Source: Campanula takesimana (taxonomy: Eukaryota; Streptophyta; Magnoliopsida; Asterales; Campanulaceae). From it: a stretch of DNA of 64,000 bases. The notes under the pieces were generated by a model. That model saw only the letters and a list, made by a program, of their open reading frames with translations. It did no database searches and was not told the origin of the DNA. The translations under genes and the position numbers were made by a program. Positions 11,751 through 22,000 of the stretch are shown in pieces (position 1 is the stretch's first letter; the number at the start of each line of letters is the position of its first letter). Where the stretch lies: assembly GCA_026119855.1 (NCBI GenBank), contig JAOWBW010000269.1:248001-312000 (forward strand). The letters run 5' to 3'.

Positions 11751-11780
11751 CTAGATCGAAAACCCGCAAGGGCGGTCTAG
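11751..11780 (+). ncRNA. GNRA-type hairpin, type II, element A
   Basis: Stem CTAGATCG (11751-11758) pairs with CGGTCTAG (11773-11780). Asymmetric AAAA bulge, then CCC-GCAA-GGG, a GNRA tetraloop. Followed by AAAAGTTAGAGCATT, shared with the first element B copy. Confidence 0.65.
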
Positions 11781-11846
11781 GCAAAAGTTAGAGCATTCCC
11801 CCTTCTATCTTCCCTTTCTTTAAAATCATTCTAGTCTGACTGGAGT

Positions 11847-11920
11847 GAACTACGGTGACCTGAGCCCCTTAGTCCTATTTGTAAAAGGGGAACGTAGGCA
11901 GCCTTTCAAAAGGTGCGGTC
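11847..11920 (+). ncRNA. CTACG/CGTAG structured motif, element A post-pol copy
   Basis: CTACG (11850-11854) pairs with CGTAG (11893-11897). The inner stem is CCCCTT (11865-11870) with AAGGGG (11885-11890), wholly different from the LTR version but still paired. Ends with the GGTC tail. Confidence 0.65.
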
Positions 11921-12146
11921 TAAAAAACAAATAAACATCCAAATCTTGTTAAGCAATAAAGATAGAAGTTGTATTTTCTGAAAGCAAAAACTTTTATTTC
12001 CATAGTCATTGCATGATAACATTTATTTGATGAGTCTAAGCTTGACATACTTTTTGAATAAATAACCTATTCTGAAATTGAAACTCAAACAAAAGCAAAC
12101 TAAATTAAACTAATGTGTCTGCGCGACTATGGAGAGACGCTCGGGA

Positions 12147-13580
12147 TCACTCCTTAGTGCCATTTGTGCCCTCGGTCTCTTTCTTCTTGCTTTTCCCACG
12201 GCGAACTTTCTTCTTGCTAGGATTCTCACAAAATCTTCTTTCAAACTCGCTAATACCTTTAGCCTTGCCATTAGGATCCTCTTCCCCTTTCCTCTTCTTT
12301 GACGTCCCTACTTCTTCTCCGCCTCCGTTAACCATGCTCTTACTCATCTTCCTCACATAAGCCTCAGCCTCCTTAACCCTCAATGAGAAACTTGGAGCAC
12401 AGGATCCCAAGATAGTGCCCCTTAGGGTCTCTAGAGTCTGCTCCGCATGCCCAAGTCTCCCCATATACCAATCCAAATACTCGCGTGGCAGGAAGGTGTT
12501 GCTAGAGCGTGTGAGGAAAGTCCTACGACTAAAGCCGGCCTCGCCCCACATCTGAGAAAGAAGGACTGAGGCACTATCATCCAACTGAAGTATCCTAAAA
12601 GGGAAATCATCTCTCTCCTCGTCCCAACCCTCCGGGATGGTCTGCACCAAACCATACTGATGAAGCACTCTAGAGGGATAGTAAAAAGTAGTTCCAGAAA
12701 GGGTCGGAACTTTGATCATGTGAAGTCCCACTTGTTTCTCCCTCACAGAGTGAATGTGCCAATGGGGCACCACCCACTGAATGTCGTCAGTCACCATTTC
12801 CGCCAAATACTTTTCCCAACCTTTGAGAGTCATGCCCTCAAACCGCTCCACCATGCCTCTAATGCGGTGCATCCATGGGGCCACCTTCAGAGAAGCCGCC
12901 GGTTTATTCACTCGAAGCCGCTCTTGCAACCACATGGTCAAAAGCCTATCACTACCACAAGGCATCCCACCATAAGCCGCGAGATGGGGAATCCCACAGA
13001 GCATCTCCCCAAGAATGGCCGGTACAATATCATAACCCAAACGAGCCAAGTTCACCATACCCAAACATCCTTCACTGGCAAATCCCACCTCAGAAGGGAA
13101 AAGGATAGAGCTGAACAAGCACAGTGCAAGATGGTCCAAGGAGCGGTTAGATGTCACGTCTGCATGCATGAAGTATTGCGGCATCCAAGAAAGGTCGACA
13201 TAACCGCCCCTAGCATACCTATCAAAGTCATCCGCGGGTACGCCAAAAGTCACCAACTTGTCCCTCAACCAAACGAAATCAAAAGGCAAGGCAACTTTAC
13301 CCTTCCCTTCGTAGCCACATAATGCTGCGATGTCTTCATAAGTGGGTGTTATCTCGTTGAATGAAAAGTTGAAGACATGGAGGGTATCATTCCAAAATTT
13401 ACCACAAGCTTGCAAGAGGTTGGTATTGGAGTTCATGTGCAAAAGTGACCAAAGACACTTTATCCCATACCGTTCATCAAGTTTCCTACGACTCGAACCA
13501 GGAAGTTTGGCAACCCACTTCTCCAAAGAGGTTATAAAGACTTTCTTCTCAAGGCTTGTGATCCTAGCCTCTTGATCCAT
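12147..13580 (-). CDS. PMD1: plant mobile domain protein encoded antisense inside element A
   Basis: Intact single-exon ORF of 477 codons from ATG 13580 (an upstream in-frame TTG at 13592 is not needed). Residues ~25-380 match the plant mobile domain (MAIN/MAIL-type aminotransferase-like family). Diagnostic blocks are KFWNDTLHVFNFSFNEITPT near the start, a CLFSSILFPSEVG block in the middle, and a WLQERL helix. The tail is basic (KKRKGEE, KKKVRRGKSKKK), consistent with nuclear location. In Arabidopsis, PMD proteins of the MAIN/MAIL1 group act in the nucleus with a PP7-type phosphatase in transposon silencing and gene expression. PMD domains are known cargo of plant transposons. Here the gene runs opposite to pol. 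Six near-palindromes lie 150-300 bp upstream and a TATA-like box is at 13662-13670. Its action on silencing is inference. Confidence 0.85.
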   Translation of the reverse strand: MDQEARITSLEKKVFITSLEKWVAKLPGSSRRKLDERYGIKCLWSLLHMNSNTNLLQACGKFWNDTLHVFNFSFNEITPTYEDIAALCGYEGKGKVALPFDFVWLRDKLVTFGVPADDFDRYARGGYVDLSWMPQYFMHADVTSNRSLDHLALCLFSSILFPSEVGFASEGCLGMVNLARLGYDIVPAILGEMLCGIPHLAAYGGMPCGSDRLLTMWLQERLRVNKPAASLKVAPWMHRIRGMVERFEGMTLKGWEKYLAEMVTDDIQWVVPHWHIHSVREKQVGLHMIKVPTLSGTTFYYPSRVLHQYGLVQTIPEGWDEERDDFPFRILQLDDSASVLLSQMWGEAGFSRRTFLTRSSNTFLPREYLDWYMGRLGHAEQTLETLRGTILGSCAPSFSLRVKEAEAYVRKMSKSMVNGGGEEVGTSKKRKGEEDPNGKAKGISEFERRFCENPSKKKVRRGKSKKKETEGTNGTKE

Positions 13581-13661
13581 GGCAAAAAGCAAGAAAATTG
13601 GCTAAAAGGAACTCAAAAACTGCTCAAAAGGTTGCTGGTACGTTTGTATGGCTGCAAAGGG

Positions 13662-13670
13662 TTCATTAAA
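13662..13670 (-). promoter_or_regulatory. TATA-like box upstream of antisense PMD1
   Basis: Minus-strand CTATTTAAT, about 80 bp upstream of the PMD1 ATG and about 60 bp downstream of the nearest near-palindrome, a spacing similar to element A's LTR promoter. Confidence 0.5.
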
Positions 13671-13728
13671 TAGTGCACAACTCCCGATTCTTGCCAGGAA
13701 AAGGAAAACCGGAGGCGGCGCAGGATTT

Positions 13729-13882
13729 GGCCACGCGGCCACATATGCCCCTGGCCCCGCGGCCGATATTGTCCTTGGCCGGGCGGCCAACTTCGTCCTA
13801 GGCCACGCGGCCAACTTTGCTCCGGATCTTGCCATGGCCAGGCGGCCAACATTGCTCTATGCCACGCCATGGCCATGCGGCC
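13729..13882. promoter_or_regulatory. Six-copy GGCC-N-GCGGCC array upstream of PMD1
   Basis: Copies start at 13729, 13753, 13777, 13801, 13836 and 13871. Spacing is 24, 24, 24, 35 and 35 bp; variants are ACGC, CCGC, GGGC, ACGC, AGGC and ATGC between the GGCC arms. It lies between the PMD2 stop and the PMD1 start, the expected PMD1 promoter. I see nothing else in 13883-14156. Confidence 0.7.
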
Positions 13883-14156
13883 AACTTTGCTCCATGCAGA
13901 AATCCAGCTTGTTTCTTCCCACTCCGTGACGGATCCATGCAACTACGTACCTGCCTCCTTCCATGGCTCATGCATTGTATAAAATTAGGAACATTTGTAA
14001 AATAACTAGTTTGCACAAGTAGGCTCCCACAATAAAATTGCATTTTAGAACATAATATACATACATGCATTTTATACATTTGTCCTGTACATACATATCC
14101 CTCTGCTCTCTACTAGCTAACAGTGTAGGAAATAAAGATGGAAAGATGGGCCCCGC

Positions 14157-16374
14157 CTAGTCAGAATCTTCCTCCGTGGTATCTCCACGCCGCGCTAAAG
14201 CCCGAGAACTACCGGCACCCGAACTCCGTCCCCGGACCGCTCGACCACCAATATGAGAAGAGCCCGCACCATTCGGAGACCGTTCCCGACGCTGGGGTGA
14301 CGCAACGTCGTCCCTCTGACAAGTACATGAATGGTACGCCTCCCTCAGTAAGCGCATCAACACGTTCTCCCGCCGAGCTGAACGGATATATGCCTCCCGA
14401 GTCACCTGAGAAGGAAACCAATGCAAGGATTACAAGGCAGAAAGAAATAAGTGTGTGCGAACATGACTGATATAAAGCACAAAGCCGTACCCCAGCGTCA
14501 GGCGGAGGAATGAATGTCTCCTCAACAAGATCTGCATCAGTCGGCTCTAAGCTAAGCTCCACCTCCCGGCCACCCCTCATCACTCTTACGCTACTCGAGC
14601 GAAGGGGCATGTCAACCAAAGGCCGACTCCGACCAACATAACGGGCCGAGCTCGACCCCTCTCCAGACAACATCCTAGCCCGTACCTGTGGACTGACCAG
14701 CCGTGTCCGCACGTAGCCAGCATAGTCGTCACTCCCCCTGTAATGCTCTGCCGGAGTGGGAGCCAAAAAAGTCGTCAACCTCGCGGGACGGAGCATATCC
14801 CGAGGAGGGTCATAAGGAGCCCACGGTAACACACCAGCCCTGTGCTGACGAACCACTCTCTCCCCGAGATACATGGCCTCCCCGGTGAGACCCACGAGAA
14901 GAACCCTAGAAGCGGTCAAATCCACTACATAGGGACCCACCGAAGCCTCATTGGCCGGACTCCATGGGTAAAATCTAACTCCAACAGGCTCAGACATCGC
15001 AAACACCCTCCTCAGATCAGCAGCATCCACTGTCTTCCTGTCCCGGTTTCTGCGGGAAGGAGCCCTGTTGCCCTTGCACCAGTACGACATGATGGAGACA
15101 ACCTCGTTGGCACTCATCACCAACTGAAAAGGGGCGACACCAAAGACCTCGTACACCCAAGCCTGTGCATATAATGAGAGAGATGTTTCAGACCAAAAAA
15201 GATAGAACAGAAATCTCAACAAGTGAAAAGAAGGGTAGTCAAAAGCATACCTCAAAGGCGAACTGGAACCCGTCAAAGGCCGACGAGCTAGCCCTCGAGC
15301 AATGGTCCAAAGCCCGGTAAATCTCAGCCAAACCGGCTCCACCCCAAGAAATCTCACCGACCAAGTCCAAGTCCACAAGAGCCCCTAGCAGTGAGTACCA
15401 GCAGACAGTAGCCCCACTGGGAAACAAAATCTCTGAAAAGCTGTACCATAAGAACAGCCGGACCAAGCAATCCAAATCATATTCCCCCTACTAAAGGCCT
15501 CAATAGCCATCTCCACCAAGCGATTCACCTTCCCGGCCTCTATTCCATAACCCTTGACACCTCCTCCCAGGTCGGTGTCGACTCCCAGCAGAGCCTGTCT
15601 ATAGTCCCGCCGCTCCGCCAAGCTCTCATCAAAAGGCAAAGGGGTACCAGTAAACCTCAACCCCGTGATGGCCGCGAAATCCGTCGGCGTGATGGTAATC
15701 TCTCCCCAACTAAAGTGGAAAGTATGGGTGGTATCCCACCAGAACTCCCGGCACACCTCTATCACCGCTGCCACCTTCAAGGTAGCCCCGACCATGCGGA
15801 CACTGTCAAAGAATAGGCCAAAGCCCATAGCCTCGATCCGAGCACGCAAACCGCCCGGTCCCTCCGGCAGGGACGCCCACAGTTTGCCCACAGTCACTGT
15901 GGACCCACGAGCCTTGATCCTCTGCAGGTAAACACAGCACAGGTATGTTACCATTCTAGCAATTTACAATTCCAGCAATTTAAATTCTAGCATTCCATTA
16001 TTCTAGCATTTCGTATTATGTGCATAAAACATACAAATGTGCGAGAAGGAGAGGAATGAAAATTCGAAATTTACCTCTCGCGTCTCCGGAAGCCCCATCG
16101 ACCAATGACGCTCAGAGTCGATGTAAAAATCGTAATCTTGGTCGAACGTGGACCGCAGCAGATTATCGCGATAATTTCGAGTCGCGGCTCGTGGTCTCGA
16201 ACCGCCCCGTGGAATCAAGGGCGCCGCTTCAAAGCCCGCTCTTGGATCAGCCCCTACATTCCCTGCGCCCTGAGCATTACCGTGCCCCTCTCCTTGTTGC
16301 TCTTGTTGTGGAATCATATACCCACCATGGCCCGGAAAATCTCTAAATAATGCCTCATTGATCCAATCTGCCAT
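14157..16374 (-). pseudogene. PMD2: four-exon plant mobile domain gene, antisense in element A, one frameshift
   Basis: Exons by canonical GT/AG: 16374-16075, 15921-15251, 15162-14491 and 14405-14157; introns are 153, 88 and 85 bp, all phase 0. Exon 1 (100 codons) is Gly/Gln-rich linker. Exon 2 carries the mobile-domain block FWWDTTHTFHFSWGEITIT and, in another frame, an ILFPSGATVCWYSLL block and an SWGGAGLAEIYRAL block, so one frameshift lies near 15430-15480. Exon 3 continues with AWVYEVFGVAPF and conserved helices. Exon 4 is Arg/Ser-rich. It is distinct in sequence and gene structure from PMD1, so this is not a simple tandem duplicate. Spliceosomal introns opposite to the element's sense strand imply it was acquired as, and transcribed as, a gene in its own right. 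Confidence 0.78.
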
Positions 16375-16560
16375 ATCTCCAAGAGTTATGTGAAATGAAA
16401 TCTTCAAAATTATCAAAATCCGAGCTTTCTCGCTCTAAAAACTCAATTTTCTCTCACTAACTCGTCAACAATGGAGGAAGGAAGAAGAAGAAAGAAGAAA
16501 GAAGAAGAAGAGGGGAGGTGTCTGGTGATGTGACCAAGGAGTCAGCCCATCGGCAGCCTT

Positions 16561-16690
16561 GGCCACGCGGCCACCTTCGCCCTTGCAACCCCAGCCGTCA
16601 GATCAGCAATCCGCGTGAAGGAGATCTGACCAATCAGCACCCTTGGCCACGCGGCCACTATTGCAAATTCGTGTGTTTGGCCACGCGGCC
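16561..16690. promoter_or_regulatory. Three GGCCACGCGGCC copies upstream of PMD2
   Basis: Exact copies at 16561-16572, 16645-16656 and 16679-16690, about 190-320 bp upstream of the PMD2 ATG. The flanking text (CAGCCTTGGCC, CCACTATTGC) matches the LTR array closely, suggesting duplication from the LTR promoter or the reverse. No clear TATA box was found between them and the ATG. Confidence 0.65.
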
Positions 16691-16847
16691 AACCTTGCCC
16701 CTTCAGATAAAATTCCACTTTTGCCCCTGATCTTTTCCCTATTAATTCATTTTAAATGCCTTTAACACTACTTTGACTAATATTCGTTACCTTTGGGTAC
16801 GGAAAAACCCTTAAAATTTCCATTCTTCACAAAATATTTGCTTAGGA

Positions 16848-17340
16848 GTCGTATGATTGTAGAGACTTCGGCGCCCCTATGATATACCATCCTTTATCAA
16901 TCGTAATTGGCAGAAGCCTCGGCGTTTCTATTTGCGAAAGATCCAGCATCTATTATCAGGAGTCGTATGATTGTAGAGACTTCGGCGCCTCTATGACATA
17001 CCATCCTAGATCAATCGTAATTGGCAGAAGCCTCGGCGTTTCTATTTGCGAAAGATCCAGCATCTATTATCAGGATTCGTATGATTGTAGAGACTTCGGC
17101 GCCCCTATGATATACCATCCTTTATCAATCGTAATTGGCAGAAGCCTCGGCATTTCTATTTGCGAAAGATCCAGCATCTATTATCAGGAGTCGTATGATT
17201 GTAGAGACTTCGGCGCCTCTATGACATACCATCCTAGATCAATCGTAATTGGCAGAAGCCTCGGCGTTTCTATTTGCGAAAGATCCAGCATCTATTATTA
17301 AGATTCGTATGGTTGTAGAGACTTCGGCGCCTCTATGACG
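16848..17340 (+). repeat. 114-bp tandem repeat in two alternating variants, element A 3' region
   Basis: Units begin near 16848, 16962, 17076, 17190 and 17304 (last partial). Units 1 and 3 share CCATCCTTTATC; units 2 and 4 share CCATCCTAGATC. The array is therefore a 228-bp dimer duplicated. It is open in one frame through chance of the 114-bp (3x38) length. A diverged equivalent lies at 38430-38570 in element B. Confidence 0.88.
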
Positions 17341-17612
17341 TACGCATCCTAGATCGATCGTGGTTGGCAGAAGCCTCGGCGTTTTCTGTTCACGAGAGAC
17401 CCGACACCTATTACTTTGGCGCGGTCGGCAGGAACCCTGGCGATCCTGATTGCGTTTACCATTCCATCTTGGGATTATTTAGACGACGTAGTCTTCATTT
17501 TTCCCAAATAACTTCATTGCTTACGAATGATTCGTTCTTCGTACAGGATAGTGCCCGTAGGTTTATTATCCCTAGCAGGAGTCCGATATCTCGTTTTATC
17601 CCCAGTAGATCT

Positions 17613-17680
17613 GAACTACGACCGGCTTGATTCCTCGGAGGATACGTAGGAAACCTGAAAAGGTTCAGCCACCCGACCGA
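17613..17680 (+). ncRNA. CTACG/CGTAG structured motif, element A 3' UTR copy 1
   Basis: CTACG (17616-17620) with CGTAG (17645-17649). Inner TCCT/AGGA hairpin, followed by CCT-GAAA-AGG, a small GNRA-capped hairpin, and a GCCACCCGACCGA tail. Confidence 0.6.
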
Positions 17681-17774
17681 TGCGGTCATCTCTCATCCCT
17701 AGCAGGTGCATTTTCCCCAGCAGAAGACTTTGTTCCCCATCAGAGGACAGTCATTCCCAATTTCCATCAGATTT

Positions 17775-17834
17775 GAACTACGTTTGGCTTGATTCCCCCG
17801 TGGATACGTAGGTCGCCTGCCAAGGTCCAGCCGT
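17775..17834 (+). ncRNA. CTACG/CGTAG structured motif, element A 3' UTR copy 2
   Basis: CTACG (17778-17782) with CGTAG (17807-17811). Short inner TCC/GGA pairing. About 100 bp upstream of the 3' LTR. Confidence 0.5.
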
Positions 17835-17918
17835 TCCCTTACCTTTCATCTGTTTTGAAACTCATGTTTCAGACGGATCATTCTTTTATCGTCGACCCCA
17901 CATTGCCTTGCAAGAAGC

Positions 17919-17934
17919 GTCGCCGAGGGGCTAC
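17919..17934 (+). other. Polypurine tract region of element A
   Basis: GTCGCCGAGGGGCTAC directly precedes the 3' LTR. The identical string precedes element B's 3' LTR (39449-39464). It is not a long purine run, but the AGGGG core and conserved position mark it as the plus-strand primer. Confidence 0.65.
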
Positions 17935-19081
17935 TGTTAGTACCCGACCTGAAAATGAGTTTATTAGGACTTTCCCAAATATACAAGGACTTTATAGGAA
18001 TTAGAAACCTTACAAAGACTTGTCCCGGATTCCCAAAATATCTCATTTATGGCAAAATCTATCAAATTAGGTAATAAATGGTTTCCTTAAAACCATGCAG
18101 AAACCCTAGCTTAGGAATCAAGTCAGCCGGCAGCCTTGGCCACGCGGCCAACATTGCTCCGCGTTGATCTTGGCCACGCGGCCACTATTGTAACCGGCAT
18201 CAACAATGGCCAGGCGGCCAACCTCGCGCCGGATGATCTGGACCATCAGATCCTCCCATCAGTTTACTATATAAACCACTCCATTCCATTGGTTTTGGGG
18301 TCCGATTTTGAGAGCTCTAAGTCCGAGTTTTGGAGTTCTTAAACACTAGTTTGCTCTCTAATTAGCATTCAAACACTCAAGAAGATCCAAGGTTTATTTC
18401 TTGCCAACATAGGTAAGTTTTCTAACTTTTTCTTCGTGTTCTTGCATTATTTCTAATGTAGATCTTTTATATTCATGTTCTTGCATGTTTATTCATAGTT
18501 TCTTCATATTCTTTGCATACACATTCATATGTTCATATATGTTCTTCATATGTTCTTCGTGTTCATAGATTAAAACCTTATTTATGCCATATTTAGGGTT
18601 GCGATCTTCATGTTTGCATGTTATTTCATAGCCGATGATGATCGAGGGTTCATCAACCCGAGGATGATCTAGGAACTATTTCTAAACCCTAATCTTTAGG
18701 TAATTCCCCCTTCATTATGCATGATCCCGATTCTTCTGCCTATTCTAATTCTCTGCGAACTACGCTGACCTGAGCTTCTCACATTGAGAGGAACGTAGGC
18801 AATCTTCAGATCCGGTCTAAATCACTAACACACTACTAACACATTCATCATGATAGAAAGACCGATCATTCGGGCAATAGGAGTGATAACGTCCAATATT
18901 CTTCTCTTGTTGTAATTTGACCCCCGAACCCATTAAACATGCTTTTTTCAATGTTTTGGCTTTAATTAAAACGGCGTGGCGACTCTCATAATTTTAATGT
19001 CGTTAAGAATATTCCCTTTGTAAATAAAAATAATCACAAGATACTTCCCATGCGTCGCTTCATCGGAAAGGGGTATTCACA
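17935..19081 (+). repeat. 3' LTR of element A
   Basis: 1147 bp, near-identical to 5053-6198. Near-palindromes at 18138, 18172 and 18208; structured motif at 18757-18817. Confidence 0.95.
18757..18817 (+). ncRNA. CTACG/CGTAG structured motif, element A 3' LTR copy
   Basis: Same sequence as the 5' LTR copy: CTACG 18760-18764, CGTAG 18794-18798. A full transcript would carry it at both ends only if it falls in R; the TATA position suggests R/U5. Confidence 0.55.
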
Positions 19082-19086
19082 GGCGG

Positions 19087-22000
19087 CTTGATCAACATTG
19101 GCATTGTCGGTTGGAACAGCATTTCCTGAACCGGAGGCATGAGCGGTTTCAACAACCAAATCTGCTGCACGAAGCCGAACCACAGTAGGTTCGTTGATTC
19201 TAGTTTCAATAGCAGCAGTTTGTCTGACTAATCTGTCGGTTCTAAGCATTAAGTGCTCAGTGCTGTCAAAAGAATGTTGAGCCAGAATGTCAAGCTTTTC
19301 TTCTATAGAGTCCATCCTGGTTTCAACTTCTTGCTGCTTTAGGGAGTAGATCTCATGGTTGGTTTTGACCATGTTTTGAAGTACAACTTGATTTTCCAGA
19401 ACTCTTTTCAGCATCTTTTTGATCTCAAAAATATCATTCACTCTCTCCCCCTTAATGGCATCAAGATCAGACTGAATAGTGAGGAGATGAGTGTCAAATC
19501 GAGAAGTGGCGGCTTGCTGATGAAACTGAATGTGTCTAGCCGCATCTATCAAATCAGCGGTTGAGGCATGAAGAGGCAAAATTGGATAAGATTGAAATGA
19601 AGGAGGGGGCTCATCAGAAGGAGTATAGTCAGGCATAGGCTCATCATTATCATCATCAGAGATGGAGATGGAGATGGAGATGGCATCATCAGATTGATGG
19701 GAAGGGGAGGAATGCAGTTTTGCCTTGCCTTTCAAAAGAATATGGGCCTCATCTAATGATTGACCCATAGACATCCTAAGTGCGGTTTCAAATTCTATGG
19801 GGTCAAAAGGAAGGGAAAAAGAATAAGGAACAATGTTGGTTTGAGAAGGAGTAGGAACTGGATAACGCATAAAATCATCAAAGAGGAAAACAGAAGGTGA
19901 AGGGACAATGAATAGATGGTATAGGTTTGGAATGCAATGACAGTTAAAGTATAGAAAGAATTGGGAGGCAAGAGAAGGATCCATGAGAACCTGATATGCG
20001 GTTTCAGCAATGATCTGTTCTGCAACAGAGATAATGATTTGATCAACAACCGCTTCCATATCATCCTTGGGAAAAATTGCATAAGGATTGGGGCGGCCAG
20101 CCTTCAAAAATCTGTCTTCGGCTTTGGCGGTGGCATGGGCACGAGCTCCAGCCCTTCTTTCCCTTGAAGTTTCAGATTTGAACCGCTTCAAATAGGAAGC
20201 CAGTTCTGCAACACTCTTCCTTTTTCATGTCTTCGGTTTTATGAAAGAAATCGATGGAGGAGCCGAAGGAGTTAGCGGTTGAACCAAAAAAGATGGCTGA
20301 ACTGGAGATGGTAGAACCGCTGCAGCATATGGTAAGTCTGGAGATGAAGGACTGGATCTTGGTTGAACTGGAGATGACTGAACCGGAGATGGAGTGTGCT
20401 CTGGTGAGTCAAACTTCAATTTTCGTTTAAGTGTAAGAGGAGAAACTTCAACCAACATTGGGTCAATGCCTGCCTTTCGCATCTCAGCTCTCTCTTAACT
20501 CCTTTGCAAATGGTCCTTCAAGAGTTGAGTGATCCTTCTTGTCATAAGCCTCACTGAAGTCCACTGCACCAGGTGGCCTTGATTGCCAATGTTCAATATG
20601 ATCATATTTCTTGATTAACTTTCTTCTCTTCTTTTGCGGTTGAACCTCAAGAACTTCAACATCTTGCTCAGGTTCATTTGCCTCAGACATGTCAGTCTGC
20701 TCAGGCATAACTGCAGCCTCAGACACTGTGGTCTGCTCAGGCTGAACCGCAACCTCAGACTCTTCGGTATGCTCAGGCTCGGTTTGAGTAGAAGGTTTAA
20801 GGTTGGGAAAGGCTTTATAAATCTCAGCCAACTGTTCTTCAGAGAACTGAACAGATGACGTTTTAGAAGTTGGAGGTTTAGGAGGAGAGGAGATAGGGAG
20901 GAAAAGATGATGTGAAGGAATGAGTTCTGGAATAGATTTGGCTTTGGCAGCTTTGAGAGAGGAGGCATCCATTGCAAAGTTAAGGGATTTCTCCACATTC
21001 TGATGTAATGGAGAGAGAGGTTTAATTTGAGGTTTGGGAATAAGAGGTTTTGAAAAGGTAGGGGAAAGTTTGATTGGTGGGAATGAAGATGAAGATGAAG
21101 ATGATGAAGGTTTAGAGAGCGGTTTGGATGAGGGTTTAGAGGGAGGTTTGGCTAGGTCTGCCTTAGAGATGATTGAAGGAATTTGAGCGGTTTCCTTCCT
21201 CTTCCTTGGAGTGGCGGTTTCCTTGGGACGAGCCGCAGGTCTGGACCGAACTGCACGCTCCCCCTCAACTGCAGGCTCCCCCTCAGCCTGTACCGCGGTT
21301 TGAGCCAAATGACTTAACCCCATTCTATTCAGAGTAGCAGTCTGACCTTCATTTCTTAGCATCGTAGCATGGGCCTGATCAGCAATGGCACTAGCGTACG
21401 GTTTTCCAGACTTGTTGAGCCGAGCCTCAGGAAAAGGTCCACGTTCAGCTTCAGGAAGAGGATCTTCATTCCAAACTGCCTATGCATACCGCCATCCAAA
21501 AGCGGTTCTGAAGGCATCAAGTTTTGATAATCCAAAAATTGATTTCTCAATTGGATCCATCCAATAATCCTTGTGTTCAATAGAAAACTTGAAGATATCA
21601 GTATCTTGGTGCAAAAACTTGGTCAGAAGCCTGCAATGAGTTCTGATCTTAGATTTTCCAGCGGTTTTAGCAGCATGGAGGCGGTTCAGGGCATTGATCA
21701 TTTCTTTCATTACAACCCTGGGCCAGTGCAGTTTCTTCCCTTTGAGAATGGCCACACAGTAATCATACTGTTCAGAGGTAAAGTTGTTGTGGTTCCCATT
21801 CTTGCACATCACTCCAGAATCCATTAATTCACACAAATGAGCCATGACTTCTCCAAAGTCCTTTTTGGAGGAATTCTTAGTGGAGAATGAATTAACTCCA
21901 ATTAATTCCATTGTTGTGCTGCTTAGGAGCTCCAGTTTGATCCCCATAACACCAGAGTTCTCAAGACCAGCCAAAACTGCAATTTTTGAAGCAGTTAAGA

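Larger units (their letters stand above)
11623..12146 (+). other. Region between pol and the antisense genes with structured RNA motifs
   Basis: Holds poly(A)-like low complexity (11636-11668), two GNRA-like hairpins (11694-11722, 11751-11780), one CTACG/CGTAG motif (11847-11920) and the likely 3' UTR of the antisense PMD1 gene. No ORF. Confidence 0.7.
5053..19081 (+). mobile_element. Tat/Ogre-lineage Ty3/gypsy element A with two antisense PMD genes
   Basis: LTRs at 5053-6198 and 17935-19081. The duplication GGCGG sits at 5048-5052 and 19082-19086. PBS at 6200 fits tRNA-Arg, and a PPT precedes 17935. Internal order: leader with short tandem repeats, pol (7396-11622, one nonsense codon), two antisense PMD genes (13580-12147 and 16374-14157), 114-bp tandem repeats, 3' UTR. 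Dual RNase H (gypsy-type plus archaeal-like) and absence of a chromodomain place it in the Tat lineage. By eye the LTRs differ by one substitution (5292) and one 1-bp indel (about 5480), so this is the youngest large insertion. No gag is recognisable in its 1.2-kb pre-pol region. Confidence 0.95.

Noticed and set aside
12660..13322. Plus-strand 220-codon ORF
   Set aside because: Antisense shadow of the intact PMD1 gene, with no domain of its own.
16879..17301. 140-codon repetitive ORF
   Set aside because: It arises because the 114-bp repeat unit is a multiple of three. The homologous B region does not keep the frame.
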